Assembly: GCF_000820045.1 (NCBI RefSeq) | Contig: NZ_CDBJ01000068.1 | Coordinates: 88,078-152,077 of the forward strand | Source: Aeromonas rivuli | Lineage (GTDB): Bacteria; Pseudomonadota; Gammaproteobacteria; Enterobacterales; Aeromonadaceae | Length of the DNA stretch: 64,000 nt | Reading direction: 5' to 3' | Shown: positions 19,594-28,883 of the stretch, one piece after another | Position numbering within the stretch: the first letter of the stretch is position 1 | How the letters are laid out: each line of letters begins with the position of its first letter | Translations under genes and position numbers: made by a program | The notes under the pieces: generated by a model | What the model saw: only the letters and a program-made list of their open reading frames with translations | Database searches by the model: none | Told to the model about the DNA's origin: nothing

Positions 19594-20139
19594 ATGAATC
19601 CGGATATTCTGAAATTTATCGAAGCTAGCATCAAGACCATCCCCGACTATCCGAAGCCGGGCATCCTGTTTCGCGACATCACCAGCCTGATAGAGAACGC
19701 TGAGGCCTTCAAGGCCACCATCGATCTGCTGGCTGAACATTACCGCGATCAGGGGATCACCAAGATTGTCGGCACCGAGGCCCGCGGCTTCATCTTCGGT
19801 GCACCGGTCGCCTTCGCCATGGGGCTGGGGTTTGTCCCTGTTCGTAAACCGGGCAAGTTGCCCCGCGCCGTGATCGAGGAGTCCTACTCGCTGGAGTACG
19901 GTACCGATACTTTGCAACTGCATACCGATGCCATCGTGCCCGGTGACAAGGTGCTGGTCGTGGACGATCTGCTGGCCACCGGCGGCACCGTCGATGCCAC
20001 CGTCAAACTGATCCGCCGTGCCGGTGGTGAAGTCGCCGATGCGGCCTTCATCATCTCGCTGCCCTCCCTGGGGGGCGATGCCCGCCTGACGGCGGCCGGT
20101 ATCAAGGTCGTCTCGCTGGTCGAACTGGCTGGCGAATAA
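19594..20139 (+). CDS. apt: Adenine phosphoribosyltransferase
   Basis: This 181-residue type I phosphoribosyltransferase salvages adenine with PRPP to AMP. It has [15 protein letters not shown] at the N-terminus, [21 protein letters not shown] (flexible loop) and the PRPP motif [16 protein letters not shown] 19594 starts [13 protein letters not shown]; the frame is open to 19465 but the upstream part is not APT-like. It is followed by its own terminator, so dnaX probably has a separate promoter. Confidence 0.96.
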   Translation: MNPDILKFIEASIKTIPDYPKPGILFRDITSLIENAEAFKATIDLLAEHYRDQGITKIVGTEARGFIFGAPVAFAMGLGFVPVRKPGKLPRAVIEESYSLEYGTDTLQLHTDAIVPGDKVLVVDDLLATGGTVDATVKLIRRAGGEVADAAFIISLPSLGGDARLTAAGIKVVSLVELAGE

Positions 20140-20160
20140 GCGGCGTTAACCGTTTGCATG

Positions 20161-20197
20161 AAACAGGGAGCCGCGCCGAGTCGGGCTCCCTGTTTTT
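20161..20197 (+). terminator. Terminator after apt
   Basis: Arms AAACAGGGAGCC (20161-20172) and GGCTCCCTGTTT (20184-20195) pair over 12 bp and end in a T-run, 21 bases past the apt stop. Confidence 0.9.
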
Positions 20198-20402
20198 ATG
20201 AGGGCTTGTGGGATAACGCCGATCGCCATGGACGCGGGCAGGTTGAACCCTGCAAGATAGCCTGCTCCCTCGTCTATCGGGTTGAATTTCAGTCAGTTAT
20301 CCCAGGCTTTGCCGCAACTTGGGCCATCGCCGTGACAGCACCCCCGCCATTTGTGTTAGCATTCTGCCTCAATGCCTTGTCTTCCCCGCATCCAAAGGTT
20401 CT

Positions 20403-23105
20403 ATGAGCTATCAGGTTCTGGCGCGTAAATGGCGCCCCCATACATTCGAGCAAGTGGTGGGCCAGCAACATGTGCTGACCGCCCTGACCAATGCCCTGGA
20501 TCAGGGCCGCCTGCACCATGCCTATCTGCTCAGCGGTACCCGTGGCGTCGGCAAGACCACCATCGCCCGCATCCTGGCCAAGAGTCTCAACTGCGAACAA
20601 GGGATCAGCAGCACCCCTTGCGGGGTCTGCGGCACCTGCAAAGAGATCGATCAGGGCAACTTCGTCGATCTGCTGGAGATAGATGCGGCGTCGCGCACCA
20701 AGGTGGAAGACACCCGCGAGCTGCTCGACAACGTGCAATATCGTCCGGCCCGCGGCCGCTTCAAGGTCTACCTCATCGATGAGGTGCACATGTTGTCGCG
20801 TCACAGCTTCAACGCCCTGCTCAAAACCCTGGAAGAGCCGCCCCCCTATGTGAAGTTCCTGCTGGCCACCACGGATCCGCAGAAGCTGCCGATCACCATC
20901 CTCTCCCGCTGCTTGCAGTTCCACTTGAAGAGTCTGGATCAGAGCCAGATCGCCAAGCAGCTGGAGTGGGTATTGGGGGAGGAGGGGCAGCCGTTCGAAC
21001 CCCGCGCCTTGCTGGCATTGGCCAAGGCGGCCGATGGTAGCATGCGCGATGCCCTGAGCCTGACCGATCAGGCGCTGGCCCATGGCAACGGCAGCGTGGG
21101 GCTCGCGAGCGTGCTGACCATGCTGGGTACCCTAGACCATCATCATCTGCACCAGCTGCTGGAGGCCATCCTGCGTCAGGATGCCCCGGCCACCATGGCC
21201 AAGATCACCGAGATCGCCACCCTGGGGCCCGATTTCGATCAGCTCCACGCCGAGCTGGAAGCCCTGCTTCATCGCGTTGCCATGGCCCAGCTGCTGCCAG
21301 CCAGCGTGCAGGAGCAGGGGGCGGATGCCGATGCCTTGCTGCAACTGGCCGGGGCCATGAGCCCGGAAGAGGTACAGCTCTGCTACCAGATCGTGCTGGG
21401 GGGGCGCAAGGACTTGCCATGGGCTCCGGATGGTCGCACCGCCCTCGAGATGACCTGCCTGCGGATGCTCGCCTTCTCGCCGCGCAGAGCCCAGCTCCAC
21501 CCGGCGAGCCTGGCCCCCTTGCCAAGCCAGGCGGGGCAGGGGGCCGCTCCTCTGGGGTTGGGAAAGTCCCAGGGGGTGACCGCTTCGCCGACGCTAGCCC
21601 CCCAGGGCACTGAATCAACATCGGCCCCCTTGGCTGACCAGGCAGAGGCTGCCGCCGAGTCTGTGGCGGATCTCCGCCAGGCTGGCATCACTGCCGAGAA
21701 CGACACAGCGCAGCAGGCTGACCTGAGCCCCTCTTCGGCGGCACTGGTCAAGCAGGATGGCGATGATGAATCGTTTGAGCCCGCCCTCTCTCCGCTCTTT
21801 GCCGAGCAGGAGGCGTTGCTGCAGGCGGCGGATCAGATGGGCTATCAGCCATCTCCTGCCCCTGTGGCAGAGGATCCGGCCCCGGATCCCGGTTTGGATG
21901 AGATCAGCGCCTCGGGGACGATGGCCAGCCCGGACATCCCTGTTCCGGCCCATGGGGAGCCTGCGATGCTTCATCCCGCGGCCACTCAGGACGCGGAACC
22001 TGTGTCCATGGCGCAACCCATACCGCAACCCATGGCACAGCCCCCGGAGGCAGCGACGGGCAGTGACGGCAGTGGCGGCATCCTGAGCCTGCTCGGTACG
22101 CGCAACATGCTGCGCAGCCGCTTGCGCGCCTCTGATACCGATGCTGCGCCGCGCACCGCAAGAACACCGAGTGCTCCCAAGGCCGGGGCGGGGCAGACGG
22201 CTGCCCCGCCATCCCCGGTCAGCCCACCTGCGGTGCAGGCCGGGCCTGGCTTCGTCCAGACGGCCATGGTGGCGCCTGCCTCTTCTGTTCCGGACGATTG
22301 GTCCTACGACGAGTTGCCGAGCCATGACGACGAAGAGGACAATCAGCAGGATTATCAGGAGTACCTGGCCCAGGGGGAACAGGGGGTTGTTACACCTCCG
22401 AGCCAGGCCGAGCGCGGCAGGGCACCAGCCCCGGCGCTGAGCCAACGGACGCCCCCCTGGGATCCCCAAGGACCCTCGACCGGTATCCAGCAGCCCATTG
22501 TCCGTGACGCGGCGGCGGCTTCCCCCCCTGCCGCAGGGCAGCCCGCTCGCCCCGCCGCAGCGCAAACCGTGCTTGAGCCAAGCCGGGCGGTACCGGCACA
22601 GATGGAGGCTACGGCCCCGGTGCTGGAGACCATCGACTGGGACTCCATTGATAGCGATCAAGCGCAAGAGGAGCCGGGGGACGAACCCAGTAAGCTGCTC
22701 CCTGCCAGCCTGCTCGACAATTGTGGCGATCCCTGGGGCGAGCTGATTGCGCGCACTCGGGTGGGGGGCCGTCTGCGGCAGCTCGCCATCAATGGGGTGA
22801 TGGTGCAAGAGGGATCCCGGGTGCTGTTGACCCTCAAGCCCGAGCAGCGCCACCTGGTCAGCGATCGTGCCCTGATGGAGCTTGCCGCCATCATAGGGCC
22901 AGCACTCGGTGGCGAGGTGCAGGTCGAGGTGACGCTTGGGACAGTGCCCGATCGTGAGACGCCCCTTGAGATAGAGCAGCGCCTCTATCTTGGGGTGCGC
23001 GAGCAGGTGAAACGGGATCTTGAGCAGGATCCCAACATACAGCTTTTACGTCAGCGGTTTGGTGCGGAGCTCCATATGGACAGTATTGAGCCCCTCAATC
23101 GCTGA
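20403..23105 (+). CDS. dnaX: DNA polymerase III subunit tau (clamp loader), long linker
   Basis: This 900-residue clamp-loader ATPase has MSYQVLARKWRPHTFEQVVGQ at the start, Walker A SGTRGVGKTT (about 42-51), four Cys of the zinc module (CGVCGTCKE region), the DEVH box (YLIDEVHML), the SRC motif (ILSRCLQF) and sensor 2 GSMRDALSLTDQ. Residues about 365-370 onward form a very long Pro/Ala/Gln/Ser-rich linker to about 770. It is followed by the C-terminal alpha/DnaB-binding part (LLDNCGDPWGELI). E. coli tau has 643 residues, so the linker is greatly expanded. I saw no A-AAA-AAG slippery heptamer in the linker. Confidence 0.95.
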   Translation: MSYQVLARKWRPHTFEQVVGQQHVLTALTNALDQGRLHHAYLLSGTRGVGKTTIARILAKSLNCEQGISSTPCGVCGTCKEIDQGNFVDLLEIDAASRTKVEDTRELLDNVQYRPARGRFKVYLIDEVHMLSRHSFNALLKTLEEPPPYVKFLLATTDPQKLPITILSRCLQFHLKSLDQSQIAKQLEWVLGEEGQPFEPRALLALAKAADGSMRDALSLTDQALAHGNGSVGLASVLTMLGTLDHHHLHQLLEAILRQDAPATMAKITEIATLGPDFDQLHAELEALLHRVAMAQLLPASVQEQGADADALLQLAGAMSPEEVQLCYQIVLGGRKDLPWAPDGRTALEMTCLRMLAFSPRRAQLHPASLAPLPSQAGQGAAPLGLGKSQGVTASPTLAPQGTESTSAPLADQAEAAAESVADLRQAGITAENDTAQQADLSPSSAALVKQDGDDESFEPALSPLFAEQEALLQAADQMGYQPSPAPVAEDPAPDPGLDEISASGTMASPDIPVPAHGEPAMLHPAATQDAEPVSMAQPIPQPMAQPPEAATGSDGSGGILSLLGTRNMLRSRLRASDTDAAPRTARTPSAPKAGAGQTAAPPSPVSPPAVQAGPGFVQTAMVAPASSVPDDWSYDELPSHDDEEDNQQDYQEYLAQGEQGVVTPPSQAERGRAPAPALSQRTPPWDPQGPSTGIQQPIVRDAAAASPPAAGQPARPAAAQTVLEPSRAVPAQMEATAPVLETIDWDSIDSDQAQEEPGDEPSKLLPASLLDNCGDPWGELIARTRVGGRLRQLAINGVMVQEGSRVLLTLKPEQRHLVSDRALMELAAIIGPALGGEVQVEVTLGTVPDRETPLEIEQRLYLGVREQVKRDLEQDPNIQLLRQRFGAELHMDSIEPLNR

Positions 23106-23219
23106 ATCTGGTGCGGGGAGCCCGGCTCCCCGCTTGAAATGCCGCTCGGCCGTCCCCATCTAGGACAGACGAGCCTAACGCCCGGCCAGGTCGCCGGATT
23201 TCAACGCGAGAGACGACAT

Positions 23220-23549
23220 ATGTTTGGTAAAGGTGGAATGGGTAACCTGATGAAACAGGCCCAACAGATGCAAGAGCGCATGCAGAAGATGCAAGAGCAG
23301 CTGGCCCTGCTGGAAGTGACAGGGGAAGCGGGCGCTGGCATGGTCAAGGTCACCATGACCGGCAGCCACAGCGTGCGTCGCATCGAGATCGACCCTTCCT
23401 TGATGGAAGATGACAAGGAGCTGCTCGAAGATCTGGTCGCGGCCGCCTGCAACGACGCCGTGCGCCGGGTCGAAGAGCAGAACAAGAGCAAGATGGGCGA
23501 GATCACCGGTGGCATGCAGTTGCCCCCTGGTATGAAGCTGCCGTTCTAA
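23220..23549 (+). CDS. ybaB: YbaB/EbfC nucleoid-associated protein
   Basis: This 109-residue DNA-binding protein is [22 protein letters not shown] at the N-terminus, with a long Gln/Met-rich helix, then the beta domain [20 protein letters not shown] and tail [13 protein letters not shown]. It starts at ATG 23220; the frame is open to 23139 without homology. It follows dnaX as in most bacteria, but the usual next gene, recR, is not found after it here; a terminator and an unrelated methyltransferase gene follow. Confidence 0.95.
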   Translation: MFGKGGMGNLMKQAQQMQERMQKMQEQLALLEVTGEAGAGMVKVTMTGSHSVRRIEIDPSLMEDDKELLEDLVAAACNDAVRRVEEQNKSKMGEITGGMQLPPGMKLPF

Positions 23550-23570
23550 GCGAACCACTAAGCGAGTAAG

Positions 23571-23594
23571 AAGAGGGGCCCTGGGCCCCTCTTT
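23571..23594 (+). terminator. Terminator after ybaB
   Basis: Arms AAGAGGGGCCC and GGGCCCCTCTT (23571-23581 and 23583-23593) are nearly contiguous, with a short T-run after the stem. Confidence 0.8.
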
Positions 23595-23648
23595 CGTTGT
23601 GAACGCGCCCCTATGATGGCGGGTGCAATTTCTGGCAAGGCCGTTACA

Positions 23649-24872
23649 ATGGCGCCCTCTTTTCGCCTCCCGACTCCCGAGACTCCTGTGCTGGCCCAAC
23701 GTTTCGAACGCCTCGATCACCTGCTGACCGCTTCCCGTGCCTGGTGGCAATATCAGCCCTATCATCACCTGACCCTGGCGTTTGCCGGGCAGGCACCCGA
23801 TCTGGCCGCCTTGCTCAATGGGTTGAGTCTCGAGGAGATCAATGGGCTCGATGGTGACATGGGGGCACTGGCCACGCTGCTGGCTCCCTGGATCCCGGGG
23901 GGGGCCGAGTTGCACCGCTTGAGCGAGCTGGTGAGATTCGAACCCGAGCCCATCGATTGCGGCAAAGGGATGGCGCTGCACATGCCGGGGCGAAAACAGG
24001 CCCAGATAGAGGCCTTTACCGGTTGCCTGCCACCCCATCAGGGGCCCTATCTGGAGTGGTGCGCCGGCAAGGGACACCTTGGGCGGCTGGTCTCTGTCCA
24101 TCGCAGTGCCGCGATAACCAGCCTGGAGCTGCAGGGGCCGCTGTGTGAGGCGGGACGCATCCTGGCACTGCGCGATGGGGCCCGGATGCACTTCATCGAG
24201 GCCGATGCCTTCGCCGCCGAGTCGGCCGCGCTGATCGCCCCCGAACACCATGCCATGGCGCTGCATGCCTGTGGCGAGCTGCACACTCATCTGCTCGAAG
24301 GGGTGGTTGAGCGCGGCGCCAGCGGCGTCTCCCTCTCCCCTTGCTGCTATCACCTGATCCGGGGCAACGACTATCGTCCTCTCTCCCGGGCCGCCAAACA
24401 GAGTGCCCTCCAACTGACCAAGGCCGACCTGCGCCTGCCCCTGCAAGAGACGGTCACCAGTGGCGCCCGCATCGCCCGACTGCGCGAGCTGGAAGTGGTG
24501 TGGCGGCTGGGTTTTGACTGCCTGCAACGCCAGGTACGGGGGGTGGATGAGTATCTGCCGGTGCCCAATATTCAAAAGAGCCTGCTGAGCGACAGCTTCG
24601 AGGCTTTCTGCCGCTGGGCCGCCGAGCGCAAGGGCATAGTGCTGCCCGAGGCCATCCATTACGATGATCTCCTCGGTCAGGGGGAGGCACGTTATGGGGA
24701 TGTTGCCCGGATGGAGCTGGTTCGCCACCTGTTCCGCCGCCCGCTCGAGATCTGGCTCGCCCTGGATCGCGCCCTCTTCCTGCAAGAGCGGGGCTACAGG
24801 GTGGAAGTGGGGGAGTTCTGCGCCAAACCCATGACGCCGCGCAACATCTTGATCCGCGCGGTACGTGCTTGA
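23649..24872 (+). CDS. SAM-dependent methyltransferase (METTL25/Methyltransf_32-like)
   Basis: This encodes about 407 residues. The SAM-binding loop is EWCAGKGHLGRLV (about residue 145), followed by SLELQGPLCEAGRI, ALHACGELHTHLL and SLSPCCYHLI, an order typical of the Methyltransf_32 group (METTL25-like). It is cytosolic with no signal. The start is uncertain: ATG 23649 was chosen (AAGG nine bases upstream), while 23613 is also in frame. It stands alone between the ybaB terminator and the chitinase. The substrate is unknown; the C-terminal part (about 270-400) is helical and unassigned. Confidence 0.75.
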   Translation: MAPSFRLPTPETPVLAQRFERLDHLLTASRAWWQYQPYHHLTLAFAGQAPDLAALLNGLSLEEINGLDGDMGALATLLAPWIPGGAELHRLSELVRFEPEPIDCGKGMALHMPGRKQAQIEAFTGCLPPHQGPYLEWCAGKGHLGRLVSVHRSAAITSLELQGPLCEAGRILALRDGARMHFIEADAFAAESAALIAPEHHAMALHACGELHTHLLEGVVERGASGVSLSPCCYHLIRGNDYRPLSRAAKQSALQLTKADLRLPLQETVTSGARIARLRELEVVWRLGFDCLQRQVRGVDEYLPVPNIQKSLLSDSFEAFCRWAAERKGIVLPEAIHYDDLLGQGEARYGDVARMELVRHLFRRPLEIWLALDRALFLQERGYRVEVGEFCAKPMTPRNILIRAVRA

Positions 24873-25196
24873 TCGTATAGGGCAGTTCCTGAGCTGACTG
24901 CCACCCCCCAACGCTCCTGGTATTTCATCCTGAAACAGGGGCTACTTTTGATCGCCCCCATCACAGTGATCTGCAGCTGCAACGCTCTGTTGATCAAAAC
25001 AATGGTCTGCTGTCAGAAGGGATGAGGGAGGGGACACAAGGGCGCTCGCACGGTGGGAGTGGCCGATCCCATGGGGCATAGCACAGAGTGAAATGGCTCA
25101 CATATTGGTAACATTTCTTAATTTTCTCTGTAAATTTAGTTATCAGGCAGCCTATGCTCGGGATGAAATTTCACCCAGAGACAAGGATTGTTGCCC
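24873..25196. other. Gene-free region upstream of the chitinase gene
   Basis: No gene is seen in these 324 bases. The right third (25095-25150) is markedly AT-rich compared with its surroundings, as expected for a promoter and regulatory region of an extracellular enzyme. A possible -35 TTGGTA is at 25105, but no clear -10 partner was found. Confidence 0.4.
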
Positions 25197-26648
25197 ATGT
25201 TGAAGCTCACATATTGCGCGGGGCTCGTCGCCGCGGCCTGTGCCTTGCCAGGCCATGCCGCCATGAATATCCAGCCGGATCCTGACAACGCGGGGGGCTA
25301 TGTGATCGCTGCCGCCGACGTGGCGGCGGTGGCGCAGGCCAAGACGGCCAATCCCATGTATGCGCTCTGGTCCAAGGCGTTGGCCACCCGCTCCAACACT
25401 GTGGTGGATGCGATTTTCCCGCGAGATGCGAGCAACCCCGATAACGTCAAACGGGTTGAACGTGTCTTCCCCGAGTCCGAATGGGACTTTCTGACCCAGA
25501 TGGCGGCACCGGAATATACCTATCTGCGCTTCCTGCGGGCGGTTGGCAAGTTCCCGGCTTTTTGCGGTGAATACACGGATGGTCGCAACGCTGATGCCAT
25601 CTGCAAGAAATCCATCGTCACCGCCTTCGCCCACTTCTCCCAGGAGACGGGGGGCCATATCGCCAAGGAGAATATCTCCGACAACCCGCAGGCGCTGGAG
25701 GAGTGGCAACAGGCCCTGGTCCATGTCCGTGAAATGGGTTGGTCCGAGGGACAACTCGGCTACACCACGGGCTGTGGCCAGAATGACTGGCAGAACAAGA
25801 AGTGGCCCTGCGCCACCGGCCAGGGCTATTTCGGCCGCGGCGCAAAACAACTCTCCTATCACTTCAACTACGGCGCCTTCTCCGAGGTGATGTTTGATGG
25901 CGATGCCTCGGTGTTGCTCAACAACCCCGGCCTGGTGGCCGACTCCTGGTTGAACCTCGCCTCCGCCATCTGGTTCTTCCTGACCCCGCAAGCCCCCAAA
26001 CCGGCCATGCTGCACGTGATCGACAGAACCTGGGTACCCTCCCAGCGCGAGGTTGCGGCAGGCATCGGCTATGGCTTTGGCACCACCATCAACGTCATCA
26101 ATGGCGGCATAGAGTGCGGCGAGCAGAACAAGACGAAAGGTCAGCCAGTCAACCGCATCCGTTACTGGGAAGGGCTGGCGGCCCATTACCAGATCCCGGT
26201 CGCGAGCGATGAGAAGAATACCTGCTGGCAGCAGACCCCCTACGGCAGCCTGAACCTCAATGGCGCCACCGATGTGCTCTATACCAACTGGGACGGTAAC
26301 TGGAAATATTACGCGGACAGGCCGGGTGGCTACTCGTTCGAGTGCGAGCTGGTCGGTTTCCAGACCGCTTATTCGGCACTGGTGCCGGGGGATTACCAAA
26401 AATGCGTGACCAACTTCTATGGATCCCATGCCGGTTGGCCCAAGGTGCGTATCGTGAGTGAGCTGGCCCCCACGCCGACAGACCCCAGCACGCCACCGGT
26501 TGGCGGTGTGCCCGCCTGGGGGGCAAGCAAGGTCTATGTTGCCGGAGACAAGGTGAGCTATCAGGGCGCCACCTATCAGGCGAAGTGGTGGACCCAGGGT
26601 GATGAGCCAAACAAAGGCGGGCCCTGGGCGCTGCTTCCCACCAGTTAA
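25197..26648 (+). CDS. Secreted chitinase, glycoside hydrolase family 19, with chitin-binding domain
   Basis: This 483-residue exoenzyme starts at ATG 25197, nine bases after AAGGA. The signal peptide is about 20 residues (MLKLTYCAGLVAAACALPGHA). The GH19 lysozyme-like catalytic domain (about 60-410) has FAHFSQETGGH with the general acid Glu (about residue 150) and GYFGRGAKQLSYHFNYG, the classic substrate-binding motif. A Thr/Pro linker (about 425-440) leads to a C-terminal carbohydrate-binding module 5/12 (WGASKVYVAGDKVSYQGATYQAKWW). It likely degrades environmental chitin after type II secretion; secretion is inferred. Confidence 0.93.
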   Translation: MLKLTYCAGLVAAACALPGHAAMNIQPDPDNAGGYVIAAADVAAVAQAKTANPMYALWSKALATRSNTVVDAIFPRDASNPDNVKRVERVFPESEWDFLTQMAAPEYTYLRFLRAVGKFPAFCGEYTDGRNADAICKKSIVTAFAHFSQETGGHIAKENISDNPQALEEWQQALVHVREMGWSEGQLGYTTGCGQNDWQNKKWPCATGQGYFGRGAKQLSYHFNYGAFSEVMFDGDASVLLNNPGLVADSWLNLASAIWFFLTPQAPKPAMLHVIDRTWVPSQREVAAGIGYGFGTTINVINGGIECGEQNKTKGQPVNRIRYWEGLAAHYQIPVASDEKNTCWQQTPYGSLNLNGATDVLYTNWDGNWKYYADRPGGYSFECELVGFQTAYSALVPGDYQKCVTNFYGSHAGWPKVRIVSELAPTPTDPSTPPVGGVPAWGASKVYVAGDKVSYQGATYQAKWWTQGDEPNKGGPWALLPTS

Positions 26649-26680
26649 GGGCAGCGTTAGCTTCACAGATTGAGTCCTAA

Positions 26681-26702
26681 GAGGGAGGCATTAGCCTCCC
26701 TC
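26681..26702 (+). terminator. Hairpin after the chitinase gene, probable terminator
   Basis: Arms GAGGGAGGC and GCCTCCCTC (26681-26689, 26694-26702) have a 4-base loop and are followed by an AT-rich but not T-only tail. Confidence 0.65.
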
Positions 26703-26817
26703 GATTGATTGTTGGCGAGGTTGTCACAAGGGTACTGACTCTGGTGCATAGGCGTTATGTTGATAAATAAGACACATAGTGATGACGGCGCGGGATATAT
26801 CAAGGAGGGAGCCAAAC

Positions 26818-27183
26818 ATGAATATCGCCATGAATTTTGAAATACCGGTGACGGATATGGCACGAGCCATCGGCTTCTACTCCCGAGTATTTGGCATCCC
26901 ATTCGAGCGAGCAGACATAGATGACAACGAGATGGCGCTATTTCCGCTGTGCGAGGGCATGGCGGGTTGCTCCGGCGCCCTGGCCAAGGGGGAGAGCTAT
27001 GTACCCAGTCTCGACGGCGCCCGCATCTATCTGAGCGTGGCTGATATCGAACAGACCATGACCAGGGTGCTGCAGTGCGAGGGGAAGATACTCTATCCCA
27101 TCACCCAGGTGAGTGATGGCATCAGGGTGGCCGAATGCCAGGATTGCGAAGGAAACCGCATCGCCTTGCAACAGTCGCGATAA
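26818..27183 (+). CDS. VOC family (glyoxalase-like) protein
   Basis: This 121-residue single-domain vicinal-oxygen-chelate protein starts MNIAMNFEIPVTDMARAIGFY, the N-terminal beta-alpha of the fold, and ends ECQDCEGNRIALQQSR, which holds the usual metal-ligand position. ATG 26818 has a strong AAGGAGGGA ribosome site. The activity cannot be inferred: the family includes glyoxalases, dioxygenases and resistance proteins. It is the first of three small genes between the chitinase and smrB. Confidence 0.8.
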   Translation: MNIAMNFEIPVTDMARAIGFYSRVFGIPFERADIDDNEMALFPLCEGMAGCSGALAKGESYVPSLDGARIYLSVADIEQTMTRVLQCEGKILYPITQVSDGIRVAECQDCEGNRIALQQSR

Positions 27184-27395
27184 CCTTTATTCACCGGATG
27201 CATGCGTGGATGGAGTTCATTCGCCGTGTTTATAGTCATCGGGGTGGGTGGGCTCTTTGCCGGAAAGAGTGGCGTGCCGAGGATGGCGATGCGCAACATG
27301 GTCAGTTGCCGAGTTCGGGATTTGCATGATACTCATCTGACCGTAAATGGCGGCGGCACCCTGTCGGCGCCCACGCTGAATATGAGGAGGATGAT

Positions 27396-27794
27396 ATGCA
27401 AGGCAGCTGTCTGTGTGGCGGGATCGTCGTGTCGAGCGAGCAGCATAAAGAGGTCAGCCTGTGCCACTGCGCCATGTGTCGGCGCTGGTCAGGGGGGCCC
27501 ATGTTCGCGGTACATGGCGGCACTGGCGTCATATTCAAGGGGTTGACTCCCGTCGCTTACCGCTCCTCCGAGTGGGCGGAGCGCGGCTTCTGCCCGACCT
27601 GTGGCACCCATCTTTTCTATCACCTGTTGCCAACGGATGAGTACATTCTCCCCGCTGGCCTGTTCCAGGAGGAAGGGTTCGAGCTTGCCAGCCAGATCTT
27701 CATCGACGAGAAGCCGGACTTCTACGAATTGAAGAACGAGACGCCAACCCTGACCGGGCAAGAGGTGTTCGAGCAGTTTGCCCCGAAACCCTGA
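27396..27794 (+). CDS. GFA family zinc protein (glutathione-dependent formaldehyde-activating type)
   Basis: This 132-residue protein begins MQGSCLCGGIVV. It has two CxC/CxxC metal sites: SCLC near the start, then CHCAMC (about 23-28) and CPTCG (about 66-70). This spacing is the CENP-V/GFA zinc-binding fold. The ribosome site is AGGAGG seven bases before ATG. The family name derives from formaldehyde-glutathione adduct formation, but most small members have unknown function. About 210 bases before it hold no convincing gene. Confidence 0.85.
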   Translation: MQGSCLCGGIVVSSEQHKEVSLCHCAMCRRWSGGPMFAVHGGTGVIFKGLTPVAYRSSEWAERGFCPTCGTHLFYHLLPTDEYILPAGLFQEEGFELASQIFIDEKPDFYELKNETPTLTGQEVFEQFAPKP

Positions 27795-27846
27795 GTCCAC
27801 CATCGGCCGTGCCTGCCCGGACTGGCAGGCCATCAAGGAGCATGAC

Positions 27847-28056
27847 ATGGCTGAACAGCAGAAGGTAAAGGGGCCTGCCTCCTATTTCCCGGCCATCGAG
27901 CAGAAGTATGGCCAGCCCGTTGCGCACTGGCTGGCCCTGTTGGCAGGTCAGGAGCACAAGAAACACATGGCGCTGGTGGCCTGGCTCAAGGCAGAGCACG
28001 GCATGGGCCATGGCCATGCCAACGCCCTGGTGGCCCACTATCTGGCACAGGGGTAG
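27847..28056 (+). CDS. DUF4287 domain protein
   Basis: This 69-residue protein starts MAEQQKVKGPASYFPAIEQKYG at ATG 27847 with AAGGAG upstream. It consists of one small helical domain ending HALVAHYLAQG-like (NALVAHYL), matching the DUF4287 pattern PASYFP.IE.KYG...HW. The function is unknown. It starts 53 bases after the GFA gene, probably in the same transcript, which ends at the hairpin downstream. Confidence 0.8.
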   Translation: MAEQQKVKGPASYFPAIEQKYGQPVAHWLALLAGQEHKKHMALVAWLKAEHGMGHGHANALVAHYLAQG

Positions 28057-28125
28057 AGCGCCCCTGTCTCTGTTAGGTGCCGTCACTCAGGGTAGGGCGG
28101 GGGTCCCCGTCTCATCACTATCCTG

Positions 28126-28162
28126 CGCCCCCCGACGTCATCAGGCATCGGGGGCGTTTTTT
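28126..28162 (+). terminator. Terminator after the DUF4287 gene
   Basis: CGCCCCCCGA (28126-28135) pairs with TCGGGGGCG (28148-28156) with one bulged C, followed by TTTTTT. Confidence 0.85.
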
Positions 28163-28292
28163 ATCCAAAGCCGCAGGCCGCAGCTGGACGTCTGTTGTTC
28201 AACGAGGGCAGAGCAGGGGAAACAGGCCGGGTTTGGGATGGGCAAGCGCCCCGAGCCGTCGAGTGGCTTGCAAAGGGCGGCGGGCTTTTGAG

Positions 28293-28817
28293 TTACTCTT
28301 CGATGTCCAGCAGCACCAGGATGGCGCTGTCGCCGCCCCATTCGCGGGGAGCCTGATGGAAGGCGCGCACATTGGGGTGCTGGGCCAGCCAGTTCGGGAT
28401 CCGCTGTTTGAGAATGTGTTTGCCGATGCCGTGCATGACGGAGGCGACATGAATATTCTCTTTTTGGCAGAGGCTGAGCAGGGCGGCGAGCTCCTGCTTG
28501 GCCTGATTCTGATTCATGCCATGCAGATCCAGGTAGATCTCCGGCGGATAGAGGCCGCGCTTGAGCTTTTTCAGCTCAAATTTTGACACATCTTCACGTA
28601 CATATCGGGTCGGCCCCTCTTCGTCCAGATGGGGCTGATATTCATCGCTGAAAAAGTGGCCAACCCCAAGCATTTCGCGGCTCTCACGCATTTCGCGTTT
28701 CTGCTTGACCGGGCGCAACTCGGCCCTTAAGGTATCTTGCTTGATTTTCCGGGTACCTTTTATCGCATCGCGGAACAGCTGGCTTTCATCGCTTGTCAGT
28801 GAAGGCGTTTTTTTCAT
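28293..28817 (-). CDS. smrB: Smr-domain endonuclease SmrB
   Basis: This 174-residue protein has a basic N-terminal part (1-85, FRDAIKGTRKIKQDT) and a C-terminal Smr domain (about 90-172). The Smr domain carries the motifs YLDLHGMNQNQAK and VMHGIGKHILKQRIPNWL. In E. coli SmrB (YfcN) cleaves mRNA between collided ribosomes to trigger rescue. It is divergent from prmB with only about 66 bases between starts, the same arrangement as E. coli yfcN/prmB. Confidence 0.94.
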   Translation of the reverse strand: MKKTPSLTSDESQLFRDAIKGTRKIKQDTLRAELRPVKQKREMRESREMLGVGHFFSDEYQPHLDEEGPTRYVREDVSKFELKKLKRGLYPPEIYLDLHGMNQNQAKQELAALLSLCQKENIHVASVMHGIGKHILKQRIPNWLAQHPNVRAFHQAPREWGGDSAILVLLDIEE

Positions 28818-28883
28818 CAGGTACTCGTCTTGCTCGCTATATAAGAATGCTCGGGCCGGATATTACTCGACTTGGAGGTGGAT

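Noticed and set aside
27202..27395. Possible small gene between the VOC and GFA genes
   Set aside because: A plus-strand frame starts at 27202 but runs out of phase through the GFA gene and has no ribosome site; nothing supports a separate gene.
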